A stretch of 64,000 bases of DNA from a bacterium (GTDB lineage Bacteria; Actinomycetota; Acidimicrobiia; Spongiisociales; UBA5794). Shown here one piece after another: positions 21,517-30,503 of this stretch. Position 1 is the first letter of the stretch. Each line of letters begins with the position of its first letter. The stretch covers positions 62,001 to 126,000 of the forward strand of contig JAAETI010000486.1 in NCBI GenBank assembly GCA_024228555.1, in the 5' to 3' direction. Position numbers and translations under genes: made by a program. The notes beneath the pieces are model-generated. The model saw nothing but the letters and a program-made list of their open reading frames with translations, did no database searches and had not been told where the DNA came from.

Positions 21517-21598
21517 ACGTTCGATTCTATCGAGTCGTAGTGACAGGTTCTAGGGGTTCGCTCGCCATCGGCTCGAGCCCATCGGTAACCTTCGATTC

Positions 21599-21976
21599 AT
21601 GTCCGAAGATCGTCTGGTGTCCCTCGTCGCCGCAGCGTCTCTGCTCGGTGACGGGGTGGTGACCGCGGCACACGTCAAGGCGCGGGTCTATCGGCGAAGT
21701 CTCGATGGCGAGCAGGACGCCGCCGGGGAGTGGCAGGTGTCGGTCGACAGCATCGAGCGGTCCCTAGCCAACGTTCCGACGTGTGGCGGATGCGGCAGCA
21801 GGGTGACCGACATGGTCATCGTGAAGTACCCCAACCACGATCGGGTGGAGTTCGAGCTCTGCGCCAACCATGCAATGCAGACCGCCATCGCTTACCGACG
21901 GCAGGGTCAGGTGCTCGAAGTCGTCACCTACCCGTATCAGAGCGAAGGCTGGCTCAAACCCCGTTCGCAGCTCTAG
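21599..21976 (+). CDS. Hypothetical protein with CxxC motif
   Basis: 125 aa; PTCGGCGSRVTDMVIVKYPNHDRVEFELCANHA suggests a small metal-binding module. Confidence 0.5.
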   Translation: MSEDRLVSLVAAASLLGDGVVTAAHVKARVYRRSLDGEQDAAGEWQVSVDSIERSLANVPTCGGCGSRVTDMVIVKYPNHDRVEFELCANHAMQTAIAYRRQGQVLEVVTYPYQSEGWLKPRSQL

Positions 21977-22171
21977 CTGTGTGATGAAGGACCACGGCAC
22001 CACGCTTTGGTGTTGCCGACCCTGCGGGCGGATGGACTTGTTTGTTGAGAAATCCATTCCACAGGCCTTCCATTTGGAGGCGTGATGAGGGGTAGCGCCT
22101 AATGACAGCCTGCGATGGAATTCCCTTCGTTCGACGTCGTCACCGAGCTTGCCCGGGAACTAGCTAGCGCC

Positions 22172-22951
22172 CTACAAATCCCTTTTGCGGAGCAAAATCG
22201 CGGCAGCCACCGCGGCGGCCACTCCGGCGACGGTCGCACCCGACCACCAGGGATTTGGCGTTGGGATACGAGTCCGCAGACTCACCTGGCGTTCGAACTC
22301 GAGGATCGGCCATTCCCGTTCTTCGGCGACCTTGCGTAGTTCCTTCTCTGGATTGACCGCAAACGGGTTGCCCACCATCTCCATCATCGGCAGATCGGTT
22401 GAACTGTCCGAGTAGGCAAAGGAGTTGACCAGGTCGATCCCTTCACGTTCGGCCAGATCATTGATCGCCTCCACCTTGCCCTCGCCCATTGCGTAGAGCT
22501 CGAGCTCCGGGAGGAAGAAGCCTGCGGCATCCGTCTTGACCTTGGTGGCGATGAAATCGGTAACACCGATGTGGCGGCCCAGCGGCCGGACGATTTGCTC
22601 GGGGCTTGCAGAAACGATGATGACTTTGCGGCCCTCACGCTTGTGCTGGTCGATCAGGGTCAGCGCTTCGGCATAGACGATTGGGTCCGCAACCTCGTCA
22701 ATCGTTTGCTCGACGAGCTGCTCGATTTCGGCTCGATGCCAACCAGACGTCAGCATCAACATCTGATCGCGAGCACGTTCCAACTGGTCCTCGTCGGCCC
22801 CAAACAGCACATAGAAGAGCTGGGCGAACCCCATCTTCATGAGAGCTCGTCTGCCAACGAAGCCAGCCTTATAGAAAGGCTTTCCAAAGGCCAGAGTTGA
22901 GGACTTGGCGATGACCGTTTTGTCGAGGTCGAAGAACGCAGCTTGCATCAC
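22172..22951 (-). CDS. HAD-IB family hydrolase (phosphoserine phosphatase-like)
   Basis: AAFFDLDKTVIAKSSTLAF; KVIIVSASPEQIVRPLGRHIGV; NSFAYSDSSTDLPMMEMVGNPFAVNP. Confidence 0.87.
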   Translation of the reverse strand: MMQAAFFDLDKTVIAKSSTLAFGKPFYKAGFVGRRALMKMGFAQLFYVLFGADEDQLERARDQMLMLTSGWHRAEIEQLVEQTIDEVADPIVYAEALTLIDQHKREGRKVIIVSASPEQIVRPLGRHIGVTDFIATKVKTDAAGFFLPELELYAMGEGKVEAINDLAEREGIDLVNSFAYSDSSTDLPMMEMVGNPFAVNPEKELRKVAEEREWPILEFERQVSLRTRIPTPNPWWSGATVAGVAAAVAAAILLRKRDL

Positions 22952-22988
22952 CTAGATACTACGGCTGTTTCGATGTTGGGGTTGAGCC

Positions 22989-23438
22989 CTATGCGCCAAC
23001 ACAGATATTGCCTCGCACCGCAAACCATGCGTTCTGCGATGTCTGGTCGAAGACTCCGTTGTAGCGGGCGTTGCCACCGGGGGTGACGTCGACCGTTGAG
23101 CGAAAGCGGAGCAACCCTGTGCTCCCGATCGGGTAGGAAGTCGAATGCTCGAGGAATGTGGCATCGCCCTCGGCAAAATGCCACACGTGGGTGACGTCCG
23201 CGGTCCCCGGTCCAGTTGGGACAAAGCCAGTCTCATCAAACGTGAGGAACTGCAGGTTCCCATCGAACAGGACCACTGCGGTCCCGGTCCCGAGTAGGCC
23301 GCCGACTGGTTCTTCGAAGATCTGCAGGTTGGCGAATCCCCTCAGAGTTCCGCATTCCTGTGCAGACGCCGATGTCGCCGGAACGACCAGAACTATCGCC
23401 ATTGCCGCGGTGATGATGGCTCGGCTCAGTTTCCTCAT
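22989..23438 (-). CDS. Secreted hypothetical protein
   Basis: Signal peptide MRKLSRAIITAAMAIVLVVPATSASAQ. Confidence 0.6.
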   Translation of the reverse strand: MRKLSRAIITAAMAIVLVVPATSASAQECGTLRGFANLQIFEEPVGGLLGTGTAVVLFDGNLQFLTFDETGFVPTGPGTADVTHVWHFAEGDATFLEHSTSYPIGSTGLLRFRSTVDVTPGGNARYNGVFDQTSQNAWFAVRGNICVGA

Positions 23439-23574
23439 GTGACTCTCCCTTGGTGGTTCTTCCAAACATGAAGAGCGCGATTAGAGGTTGGTGATACACG
23501 TACCTCTTGTTTATGTCACCCCCAGCAAATATGTTCGAGAGGCTTCCCCACATCGACAACGGAGAAGGGGAAGG

Positions 23575-24120
23575 ATGGCGACGCTTGCCATCACGTGTGG
23601 GAGCGGGGGAGTTCTCGGCATGGTTGCGCCGTTGGCGCTTGCCGCAGCTGCGGGCACTGCTCTTGTCGTTGACCTAGACGAAGCGGGCCCTGGCTATCCG
23701 GGAGATAGCTCGCTGGCTGACCTTGTCGAACGTGGTCCGCGTCTTGAGGACTTGCGGCCGGGGCAACGGGGCGTCGCGGTGCTGCGCAATGGTGGGGTGA
23801 CGGCTGCGGTGGCTGCCGACGTGGTGGCCGCGTTGATCTCGGGCTGGCCCAACACGGTTCTCCGGCTGCCCGCGGGCCAGGTCGAAGCATCGGTCCCGCT
23901 GGTGCCGGTTGTCCCCCTACTCCCCGGGGGCATGACGCCGGAGGCGCTAGGACCTGCGGTTTTTCAGCAAATGGGATGGCACGAGAAAGCACCAGGCCCT
24001 GCGGTAACACTGCCGACACCACCGCGGGCGGCGGTATCGGCTCTGTTGAGCGGCCAGATACCGGTCCGATGCCGGTGGCTGCGGTCGTGGCGATCGGTGT
24101 GGGGGTTGCCATGGGTGTGA
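23575..24120 (+). CDS. TadZ/CpaE-like protein lacking a canonical Walker A
   Basis: First gene of Tad operon; MATLAITCGSGGVLGMVAPLALAAAAGTALVVDLDEAG resembles a ParA-like N-terminus without GKT. Confidence 0.5.
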   Translation: MATLAITCGSGGVLGMVAPLALAAAAGTALVVDLDEAGPGYPGDSSLADLVERGPRLEDLRPGQRGVAVLRNGGVTAAVAADVVAALISGWPNTVLRLPAGQVEASVPLVPVVPLLPGGMTPEALGPAVFQQMGWHEKAPGPAVTLPTPPRAAVSALLSGQIPVRCRWLRSWRSVWGLPWV

Positions 24121-25169
24121 TTGAACGGGTCGCAGGCCGTGTGGTTGCCGAGACCGATCGGAGCGACCAGCGCCCCCTGGCCGTGCGTGTCGCCGAACTG
24201 CTGCCGACAGAGGCACCTTTGCTCGACCCATCGGCAACCGAGGCCATCATCGACACAGTTGTTGGTCTGGGTCCTGTGCAGGCGCTGCTTCGCGATCCGC
24301 TGGTGAGCGATGTGCTTGTGAACGGCGACGGCCAGGCATGGGTGGAACGCTCCGGGACTTTGCAGCCGTCGGCTGTTCGGTTCGAATCGCCTGCGCAAAT
24401 GATGGCGGCCATTGAGAGGGTGATTGCACCATTGGGGCTTCGCCTCGATCGAGCCAGCCCAGCCGTCGATGCCAGGCTGCCCGATGGGTCACGCCTTCAT
24501 GCCATGATTCCACCGGCGTCGGTCGATGGGCCGGTGCTGGCGATCCGCCGGTTCGCCGAGGCCATCGCCAACCTTGGCCAACTGGTGGCGCAAGGGGCCA
24601 TTGCATCCCAGGGTGCCGAACTGTTGACAAGCTTCGTGACCGATCGACGCAATGTGCTCATATGCGGACCCACCGGTGCCGGCAAGACCACACTGCTCAA
24701 TGTGCTTTCGCACGAGATCCCCGCAGGCGAGCGGATAGTGACCGTCGAGGACGCCGCCGAGCTGCGGTTGCACGGTCATGTCGTGAGGCTGGAAGGGCGC
24801 CCGGCCAACTCCGAGGGAGCCGGGGCGATCTCGCTGCGGCAGCTGCTCCGTCATGCGCTGCGGCTCCGCCCCGATCGCATCATCGTCGGCGAAGTCCGCG
24901 GTGCTGAAGCATTCGACATGCTCCAGGCCATGTCAACTGGTCACGATGGCTCGATGTCGACGCTCCATGCGAGAAGTGCGGAAGAGGCCCTGTGGAGGCT
25001 GGAAACGTTGGCGCTGCTGGATGCGGCGGCTACCGAAGCAAGCATCAGGAAACAAATCGTGGGAGTCATCGATGTGGTCGTGGTGGTAGGTCGGCGGCAC
25101 GGACAACGGGTGGTGCGCAGTATCAGCCGCATCGGGCCGGAGATCACGGAGGTGTACCGATGCTCGTGA
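24111..25169 (+). CDS. tadA: Tad/CpaF-type pilus assembly ATPase
   Basis: Walker A ICGPTGAGKTTLLNVLSHEI; RPDRIIVGEVRGAEAFDMLQAMSTGHDGSMSTLHARS. Confidence 0.92.
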   Translation: MGVIERVAGRVVAETDRSDQRPLAVRVAELLPTEAPLLDPSATEAIIDTVVGLGPVQALLRDPLVSDVLVNGDGQAWVERSGTLQPSAVRFESPAQMMAAIERVIAPLGLRLDRASPAVDARLPDGSRLHAMIPPASVDGPVLAIRRFAEAIANLGQLVAQGAIASQGAELLTSFVTDRRNVLICGPTGAGKTTLLNVLSHEIPAGERIVTVEDAAELRLHGHVVRLEGRPANSEGAGAISLRQLLRHALRLRPDRIIVGEVRGAEAFDMLQAMSTGHDGSMSTLHARSAEEALWRLETLALLDAAATEASIRKQIVGVIDVVVVVGRRHGQRVVRSISRIGPEITEVYRCS

Positions 25170-25741
25170 GCCTGGCTGTCGCAACGGTGGTGCTGCTGTG
25201 GAACGGCGCTGGTGGGTTGCGGCCCCGGCAGGTGCACAGACCCGTGGACGAAGTGCAGTTGCTCAGCGCAATCCACGCCGAGCTCAGGGCCGGAGCATCG
25301 CTTCGCCTGGCGTTGGCAAACGCGACTAGATCGGTGGACGACCCTGCCATCAGAGACGTATCGCATATCGCCCTCTCCGGCGCCCCCGTCGCAGACCTCG
25401 CTCACCACCTCGGTCGCCTTCCCAGCAACGGGGTGCGGCTGGCGGCGGCGTTGCGGATGGCGGAGCAGGTCGGCGGTCGATCGGCTGACACGTTCGCCCG
25501 GCTCACCGACCGAGCGATCGAAGAGGCGGATCTTGCTAGAGAGAAGCGAGCGCTCACCACTCAAGCGCGGTTGTCGGCGGTAATCGTTGGGTGCCTGCCG
25601 GTGCTGTGGTTTCTCTTCGGTGGCGTCGAGAGGGTTGGCGGACTGGTGGCGGCCGGCGGGCCGGGGTTGGCAGTTGCCGTGGTCGGTGTGGCAATGGAGA
25701 TCACTGGCGGTGTACTGGTGTGGCGACTGGCGGCGACATGA
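25160..25741 (+). CDS. TadB-like pilus assembly membrane protein
   Basis: Position in operon; LLSAIHAELRAGASLRLALANAT..C-terminal TM segments. Confidence 0.75.
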   Translation: MLVSLAVATVVLLWNGAGGLRPRQVHRPVDEVQLLSAIHAELRAGASLRLALANATRSVDDPAIRDVSHIALSGAPVADLAHHLGRLPSNGVRLAAALRMAEQVGGRSADTFARLTDRAIEEADLAREKRALTTQARLSAVIVGCLPVLWFLFGGVERVGGLVAAGGPGLAVAVVGVAMEITGGVLVWRLAAT

Positions 25742-26352
25742 CTGCTGTGCTGATCGCAACGATGGTCATCGGCGATGCGTCGGTCCCGATGGCGCGGGCT
25801 GTGACGTTTGCGGTCATGGGGGCGGTGGTGTTGCAGGCACCCATCCTTCTCGTCCCGATGGCACTCGGAGCCGGGTTGATCCTGCCATTGGTTTGGCTGC
25901 GGACAAAGCAGCGGCGCCAAGCCGACAACGACGCTGATCTTGCCGCCCTCTGTGATCTGGTAGCAATCGGGTTGACAGGGGGCCTTGGCGTCCACTCAGC
26001 CCTCGGGCTTGCAGCCGAGCAGGTTGGCGCAGAGGTGCGGGCTGAGGTTGGAACAGTGTTGCGACAATCCCAGGTTCAAGGCATGGTCGCGGCAATGGCG
26101 CAGGCTGACGGAGTCGGTAGCCGGTTGTATGCAGTTGTGGGCAGAGCCGCCGCATCGGGGTCTCCGCTGCTGGGTCCGGTGAGCCGGCTTGCCGATGAGC
26201 TCCATGCGGATCAGGCCGCGGCTCGTCTCCAGGCGGTGCGTCGGCTTCCCGTTGCGTTGCTCTTTCCTCTCACTCTTCTGATTCTTCCGGGGTTCCTGCT
26301 GCTGACTGTGGCTCCCGCGATTCTCGACGCCTTCACCAGGCTGGAGATCTGA
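25738..26352 (+). CDS. TadC-like pilus assembly membrane protein (T2SSF)
   Basis: LCDLVAIGLTGGLGVHSALGLAAEQ..RRLPVALLFPLTLLILPGFLLLTVAPAIL. Confidence 0.8.
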   Translation: MTAVLIATMVIGDASVPMARAVTFAVMGAVVLQAPILLVPMALGAGLILPLVWLRTKQRRQADNDADLAALCDLVAIGLTGGLGVHSALGLAAEQVGAEVRAEVGTVLRQSQVQGMVAAMAQADGVGSRLYAVVGRAAASGSPLLGPVSRLADELHADQAAARLQAVRRLPVALLFPLTLLILPGFLLLTVAPAILDAFTRLEI

Positions 26353-26390
26353 TCACGCTTCCCACCGACGGCCGGTTGCCGAACCGCAAA

Positions 26391-26585
26391 ATGGAGAAAC
26401 AAATGAAAGAAGCCTTCAGGAACGAAGCCTTTGGCAACGAAGCAGGACAGGCGACTGCGGAATACGCCCTCGTCGTCGTGGCCGCCGCCGCAATCGCAGG
26501 CGCCCTAATCGTCTGGGCGACAAGCACAGGGGCTCTAGCCGCGTTGTTTGACACGGTCATCAACCGGGTTACGAGTTTCATGTAA
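26391..26585 (+). CDS. Flp-type pilin (DUF4244-like)
   Basis: GQATAEYALVVVAAAAIAGALIVWATST hydrophobic pilin core after Gly/Glu motif. Confidence 0.8.
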   Translation: MEKQMKEAFRNEAFGNEAGQATAEYALVVVAAAAIAGALIVWATSTGALAALFDTVINRVTSFM

Positions 26586-26941
26586 TGGAGAGGGGAAGCT
26601 CCACCGTCGAGCTTGCGCTGCTGGTCCCTCTCATCATGTTGCTGCTGGCGATGATCATTGAGGTATCGCTGGCGGCGCGGATGCAAATCGAAGTCGTTGG
26701 TGCGGCCCGCGAGGGCGTACGGGTCGCGGCGACAACCCCTGATCCGGCGGCGGCCATGGCCGCGGCAACCGGAGCCCTTGGTGCTCATGGCGATGAAGCT
26801 CGGGTGGCCGTCCACCGTCCCCACGTCGTTGGCAGCGAGGCCGAAGTGAAGGTTTCGTTGCTGTATCGGGTCGGGCTACCGCTGCTCAGCCGGATAACCG
26901 TGCCTTTGTCGGCTACGGCGGTTATGAGGGTTGAGAGATGA
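26585..26941 (+). CDS. TadE-like pilus protein
   Basis: RGSSTVELALLVPLIMLLLAMIIEVSLAARMQIEVVGAAREGVRVAA. Confidence 0.85.
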   Translation: MERGSSTVELALLVPLIMLLLAMIIEVSLAARMQIEVVGAAREGVRVAATTPDPAAAMAAATGALGAHGDEARVAVHRPHVVGSEAEVKVSLLYRVGLPLLSRITVPLSATAVMRVER

Positions 26942-27363
26942 ATCGCCAGCGCGGCTCGGTCGGCATCATCGCAGCTGCGGGGACCCTGCTGGTGCTCGTG
27001 ATCGGATTGCTGCTGACCGACGTCGCTCGCACCTACACCGCCCGCGCCAGCCTGGCGACCGCTGCCGACGCAGCAGCGCTGGCAGCGGCACCGGTCACCT
27101 TCTCGTCGTTTGGTACGGACGGGAATCCGTGGCGAGCAGCGGCGGAGATGGCCGCGGCCAACGGTGCCGAGCTAATCGCATGCGAATGTTCGATTGACCG
27201 CTCCTGGTCGACTCGTCGTGTGGCGGTGACAGTTGCGGCGACGGTGGATCTCTCTCTGCTCGGCGACCGGCGCATGACGGCCATGGCTGCGGCGGAGTTC
27301 CGGCCCGTTGATTTGGGCCGCAACGCAGGAGGGGTAGACACAAGGGCGCCCCCGTCGAGATGA
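26938..27363 (+). CDS. TadG-like/Rv3654c-like pseudopilin
   Basis: RQRGSVGIIAAAGTLLVLVIGLLLTDVARTYTARASLATAADAAALAAA; ATGA overlap. Confidence 0.78.
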   Translation: MNRQRGSVGIIAAAGTLLVLVIGLLLTDVARTYTARASLATAADAAALAAAPVTFSSFGTDGNPWRAAAEMAAANGAELIACECSIDRSWSTRRVAVTVAATVDLSLLGDRRMTAMAAAEFRPVDLGRNAGGVDTRAPPSR

Positions 27364-27373
27364 CAGGGGCGCC
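27345..27373. terminator. Hairpin at end of Tad operon
   Basis: GGCGCCCC-13 nt-GGGGCGCC. Confidence 0.45.
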
Positions 27374-27383
27374 TTGGTCAAAG

Positions 27384-27625
27384 GAGCGGGTGCTGCGAAC
27401 CGGGGATGCGGAGCAGCATCAGCCGACCGTCCTCCCTCTTGATCGTTGTTCCTGGAACCGTGGTTGTGTCTTCGTCCACGTAGGTCCCGTGGGTCTGCAC
27501 GTCGAGCAGCCAGCACCTCACCTTCGTGCCCGGATTCGGCACTGATCATCAGGTTCGTGACCGATGCATCCTGAAAGTCGCGGGTGTCGGAAAACGGAAT
27601 GTTGGTCTCAACTGAAACCCTCCCT
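27384..27625 (-). pseudogene. Frameshifted gene remnant
   Basis: VETNIPFSDTRDFQDASVTNLMISAESGHEG in one frame continues VRCWLLDVQTHGTYVDEDTTTVPGTTIKREDGRLMLLRIPGSQHPLL* in another; no start codon in the N-terminal frame after a TAG. Confidence 0.35.
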
Positions 27626-27890
27626 CTTCCGCCCCGCTAGTACTGCGGCGCTCTACGAAATCCGGGCAGACCACGTTGGCGATGGCGCCGTGTCGATTCA
27701 TGTCCGCCCAGGAGAGCAAGCCTACGTGCGCACATCTCAGGCTGGGAGGGCAACCTTGCGTCATTGAATGACGGCCTAACGCCGTCTCCGGCCTGGTGCG
27801 ACGGTAGATTGGGGACCTCGTCGAGAGGTTTCCCAAATCACTGATACTGCAACTATCGAGCGCGAGTTCACCGACGGCGCCACCGCCATT

Positions 27891-28976
27891 GTGAGGGGGG
27901 CGCTGGCGAGCGGCTGTGACTTCTTTGCGGGGTATCCCATCACCCCCGCCTCCCCGATCCTGATGATGATGCTGCGGGATCTGCCAGCCAGAGGTGGCAT
28001 CGGGATGCAGGGTGAAGACGAGATCGCCTCCATCGGCATGTGCATCGGGGCCGCCATGAGCGGTGCCCGTGCGATGACCGCGACCTCGGCGCCCGGGATC
28101 AGCCTGTACAGCGAAAACATCGGTCTTGCCATCATGGGTGAGCTTCCCCTTGTTGTAGTCGATGTGCAGCGACTTGGGCCTTCGACGGGTGCCGCAACCA
28201 CTACCGCACAAGGCGACATTCAGTTTGTCCGGTGGGGGACCGGTGGAGGGTTCCCGATCATTGCCCTGTGTCCTTCGACGATCGCCGAGTGCTACACGCT
28301 CACCATGAAGGCATTCGACCTTGCAGAGCGATTCCGCTGCCCGGTCTTCCTGATGGCCGACAAGGAGCTGGCCCTAACCATGAAGTCGGTCAACCCGAGT
28401 GACTACGTCGACGTTGAGGTGCGGGATCGGGAGGTCGTCGATCCCACAGAACTGGACCCCCCGCTGGAGTACCGATACGAACCTGCAGGAGACGTCGTTC
28501 CGATGCAGCTCTATGGCGGCAAGCACCCGGTTCGTTTCACCGGGAGTGCGCACACCGAAGATGCCTTCATAACAAAGAAGCCGGATATCATTGGACCGCT
28601 CAATGAGCATCTGATCCGCAAGATCACCGACCACGTTGACGAGATCTCGATGGTCAAGACGGACTTCGAGGACGGTGCTCGTACCCTGCTCGTCAGTTAC
28701 GGCGTTACCGCGGGGAGCATGCGTGAGGCCGTGACTTTGGTCAGAGCCAACGGTACGAGGGTCTCGGCGCTGACGGTGCAGAGTCTGTGGCCGGTCCCCG
28801 AAAGTGAGATAGTCGCCGCTGCTGCGGGTGTGGATCGGGTCGTGATCGCTGAGCTCAATCCCGGGCTCTACAAGCGAGAGCTCGAGCGAGTAATACACGA
28901 CGTGGAGATCGTCGGCATCTCCCGTATCGACGGCGTGCTCATCTCGCCGGAGCAAATAGTCGAGGTGATCGTATGA
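27891..28976 (+). CDS. korA: 2-oxoacid:ferredoxin oxidoreductase alpha subunit
   Basis: GALASGCDFFAGYPITPASPILMMM..MTATSAPGISLYSENIGLAIMGELPLVVVDVQRLGPSTG; true 5' end uncertain. Confidence 0.88.
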   Translation: MRGALASGCDFFAGYPITPASPILMMMLRDLPARGGIGMQGEDEIASIGMCIGAAMSGARAMTATSAPGISLYSENIGLAIMGELPLVVVDVQRLGPSTGAATTTAQGDIQFVRWGTGGGFPIIALCPSTIAECYTLTMKAFDLAERFRCPVFLMADKELALTMKSVNPSDYVDVEVRDREVVDPTELDPPLEYRYEPAGDVVPMQLYGGKHPVRFTGSAHTEDAFITKKPDIIGPLNEHLIRKITDHVDEISMVKTDFEDGARTLLVSYGVTAGSMREAVTLVRANGTRVSALTVQSLWPVPESEIVAAAAGVDRVVIAELNPGLYKRELERVIHDVEIVGISRIDGVLISPEQIVEVIV

Positions 28977-30298
28977 GCACCCCGATCGAGCTGCTCCCCA
29001 ACCCGACGTTGCGTACCGAAGACGACTATCCGTTCTGTCCTGGCTGTGGCCACGGTCCAGTCCTCGACGCACTGAACTCGGCGCTGGTCAGGCTCGAGCT
29101 CGAGCCACATGAGGTCGTGATCGTGTCCGACATCGGTTGTTCCGGCCTCTCAGACCAGTTCTTCACAACCAGCGCATTCCACGGTCTTCACGGGCGTTCG
29201 ATTACCTACGCGACCGGCATCAAACTCGCTCGACCAGATCTAGAGGTCGTGGTCATCATGGGTGATGGCGGGACCGGGATCGGTGGAGCTCACCTGCTGT
29301 CGGCTGCGCGCCGCAATATCGGGATCACAGTCCTGGTGCTCAACAACTTCAATTTTGGGATGACCGGGGGCCAGCATTCGACCACCACCCCTGAAGGCTT
29401 CATCACTCCAACGACACCCTCGGGAAACTTGGAGCATCCGCTCGACATCTGCGCAACCGTCGGTGTCAACGGTGCTGCGTACGCCTATCGGGGGACCAGC
29501 TTCGATGACGATCTTGTCGATCGCATCGTCGAGGGAATTGAAGTTGACGGCTTGTCAATGATGGATGTCTGGGATCTGTGCACCGCATACTTCGTGCGCA
29601 ACAACAAGTTCTCGCGACGTCAGATCGACCAGACGATGGAGGTTCTCGGGCTCGAGTCAGGCGTCCTCTACCGCAGCGACAAACCCGAGTTCACCACCGC
29701 CTACCGCAGGCTTGCCGAAGGTCAGCACGAAGGGCTACGGGTCAAGTCAGTTGTGGCGACCACCGGGTCGACACTCGAGAAACGAAGGCACTTCGTCGTG
29801 GCAGGATCAGCAGGCGGGCGTGTCCGCTCGGCCGCCCGTCTCGTTGCGTTGGCGGCGATGCGATCTGGTCTGTGGGCTGCCCAGCGTGACGACTACCCAA
29901 TTACCGTCAAGAGCGGTCACAGCGTTTCCGAGGTGATCATCTCTCCGGAGGAGATCCATTACAACGGCATCGACAAGCCTGATGTGGTGGTGATTGTTAG
30001 CGACGATGGCGTTGGCAAGGCCGGACCCTATCTCGAGGCGATGGAGGTCACCGACACCGTCTATGTCGTCGCAGGGCTGGTTCTTCCAGCGACTGCGGCG
30101 AAGGTCATCGTCCTTGACGCTGCGGCCTCCGAAACTCGGATACCCAAGGCGTCGCTGGCGCTGGCTCTCGTTTCCCATGCCGTGGATCGCAGCGAGATTG
30201 TTCCGTTCGACCTATTCGAGGCGACGGCAGGCGAAGGTGGCTTTGGCGAGAAGAACCTCGAACTGTTGGCTGCAGGGGTCGCTCTGACCGAGGCATAG
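28973..30298 (+). CDS. korB: 2-oxoacid:ferredoxin oxidoreductase beta subunit fused to a gamma-type domain
   Basis: YPFCPGCGHGPVLDALNSAL..GIKLARPDLEVVVIMGDGGTGIGGAHLLSAARRN; C-terminal VVAGSAGGRVRSAARLVALAAMRSG..DKPDVVVIVSDDGVGKA. Confidence 0.87.
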   Translation: MSTPIELLPNPTLRTEDDYPFCPGCGHGPVLDALNSALVRLELEPHEVVIVSDIGCSGLSDQFFTTSAFHGLHGRSITYATGIKLARPDLEVVVIMGDGGTGIGGAHLLSAARRNIGITVLVLNNFNFGMTGGQHSTTTPEGFITPTTPSGNLEHPLDICATVGVNGAAYAYRGTSFDDDLVDRIVEGIEVDGLSMMDVWDLCTAYFVRNNKFSRRQIDQTMEVLGLESGVLYRSDKPEFTTAYRRLAEGQHEGLRVKSVVATTGSTLEKRRHFVVAGSAGGRVRSAARLVALAAMRSGLWAAQRDDYPITVKSGHSVSEVIISPEEIHYNGIDKPDVVVIVSDDGVGKAGPYLEAMEVTDTVYVVAGLVLPATAAKVIVLDAAASETRIPKASLALALVSHAVDRSEIVPFDLFEATAGEGGFGEKNLELLAAGVALTEA

Positions 30299-30316
30299 GT
30301 GTATTGATTCGGGAGG

Positions 30317-30503
30317 TTGTTGACGGTTGTGATTAGTTGAGCCTCCCTGGTTGTGTGGTGTTTGCACGCATCACGACAGCCAGAGGAGGCTCCTTGTGCA
30401 CGCTAATGCTCCTTTGACCCCGACGGGTCGCCTAATCCTGTGTGAACGAATCGGTAAGGGCCACCCGATTGCGACAGTATTGCGGCCTACTCCTCGGGGG
30501 TGA
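30317..30503 (+). mobile_element. Remnant of an IS481-like element (5' region and transposase N-terminus)
   Basis: GTG 30396: VHANAPLTPTGRLILCERIGKGHPIAT resembles IS481-family transposase N-termini; preceded by inverted repeat GAGCCTCC...GGAGGCTC; coding similarity ends near 30475 where the LCP gene 3' end begins. Confidence 0.55.

Noticed and set aside
22115-22339. 74-aa ORF MEFPSFDVVTELARELASALQ...
   Set aside because: Most of it lies antisense to the HAD hydrolase; only about 19 codons are outside it, too little to support a gene.
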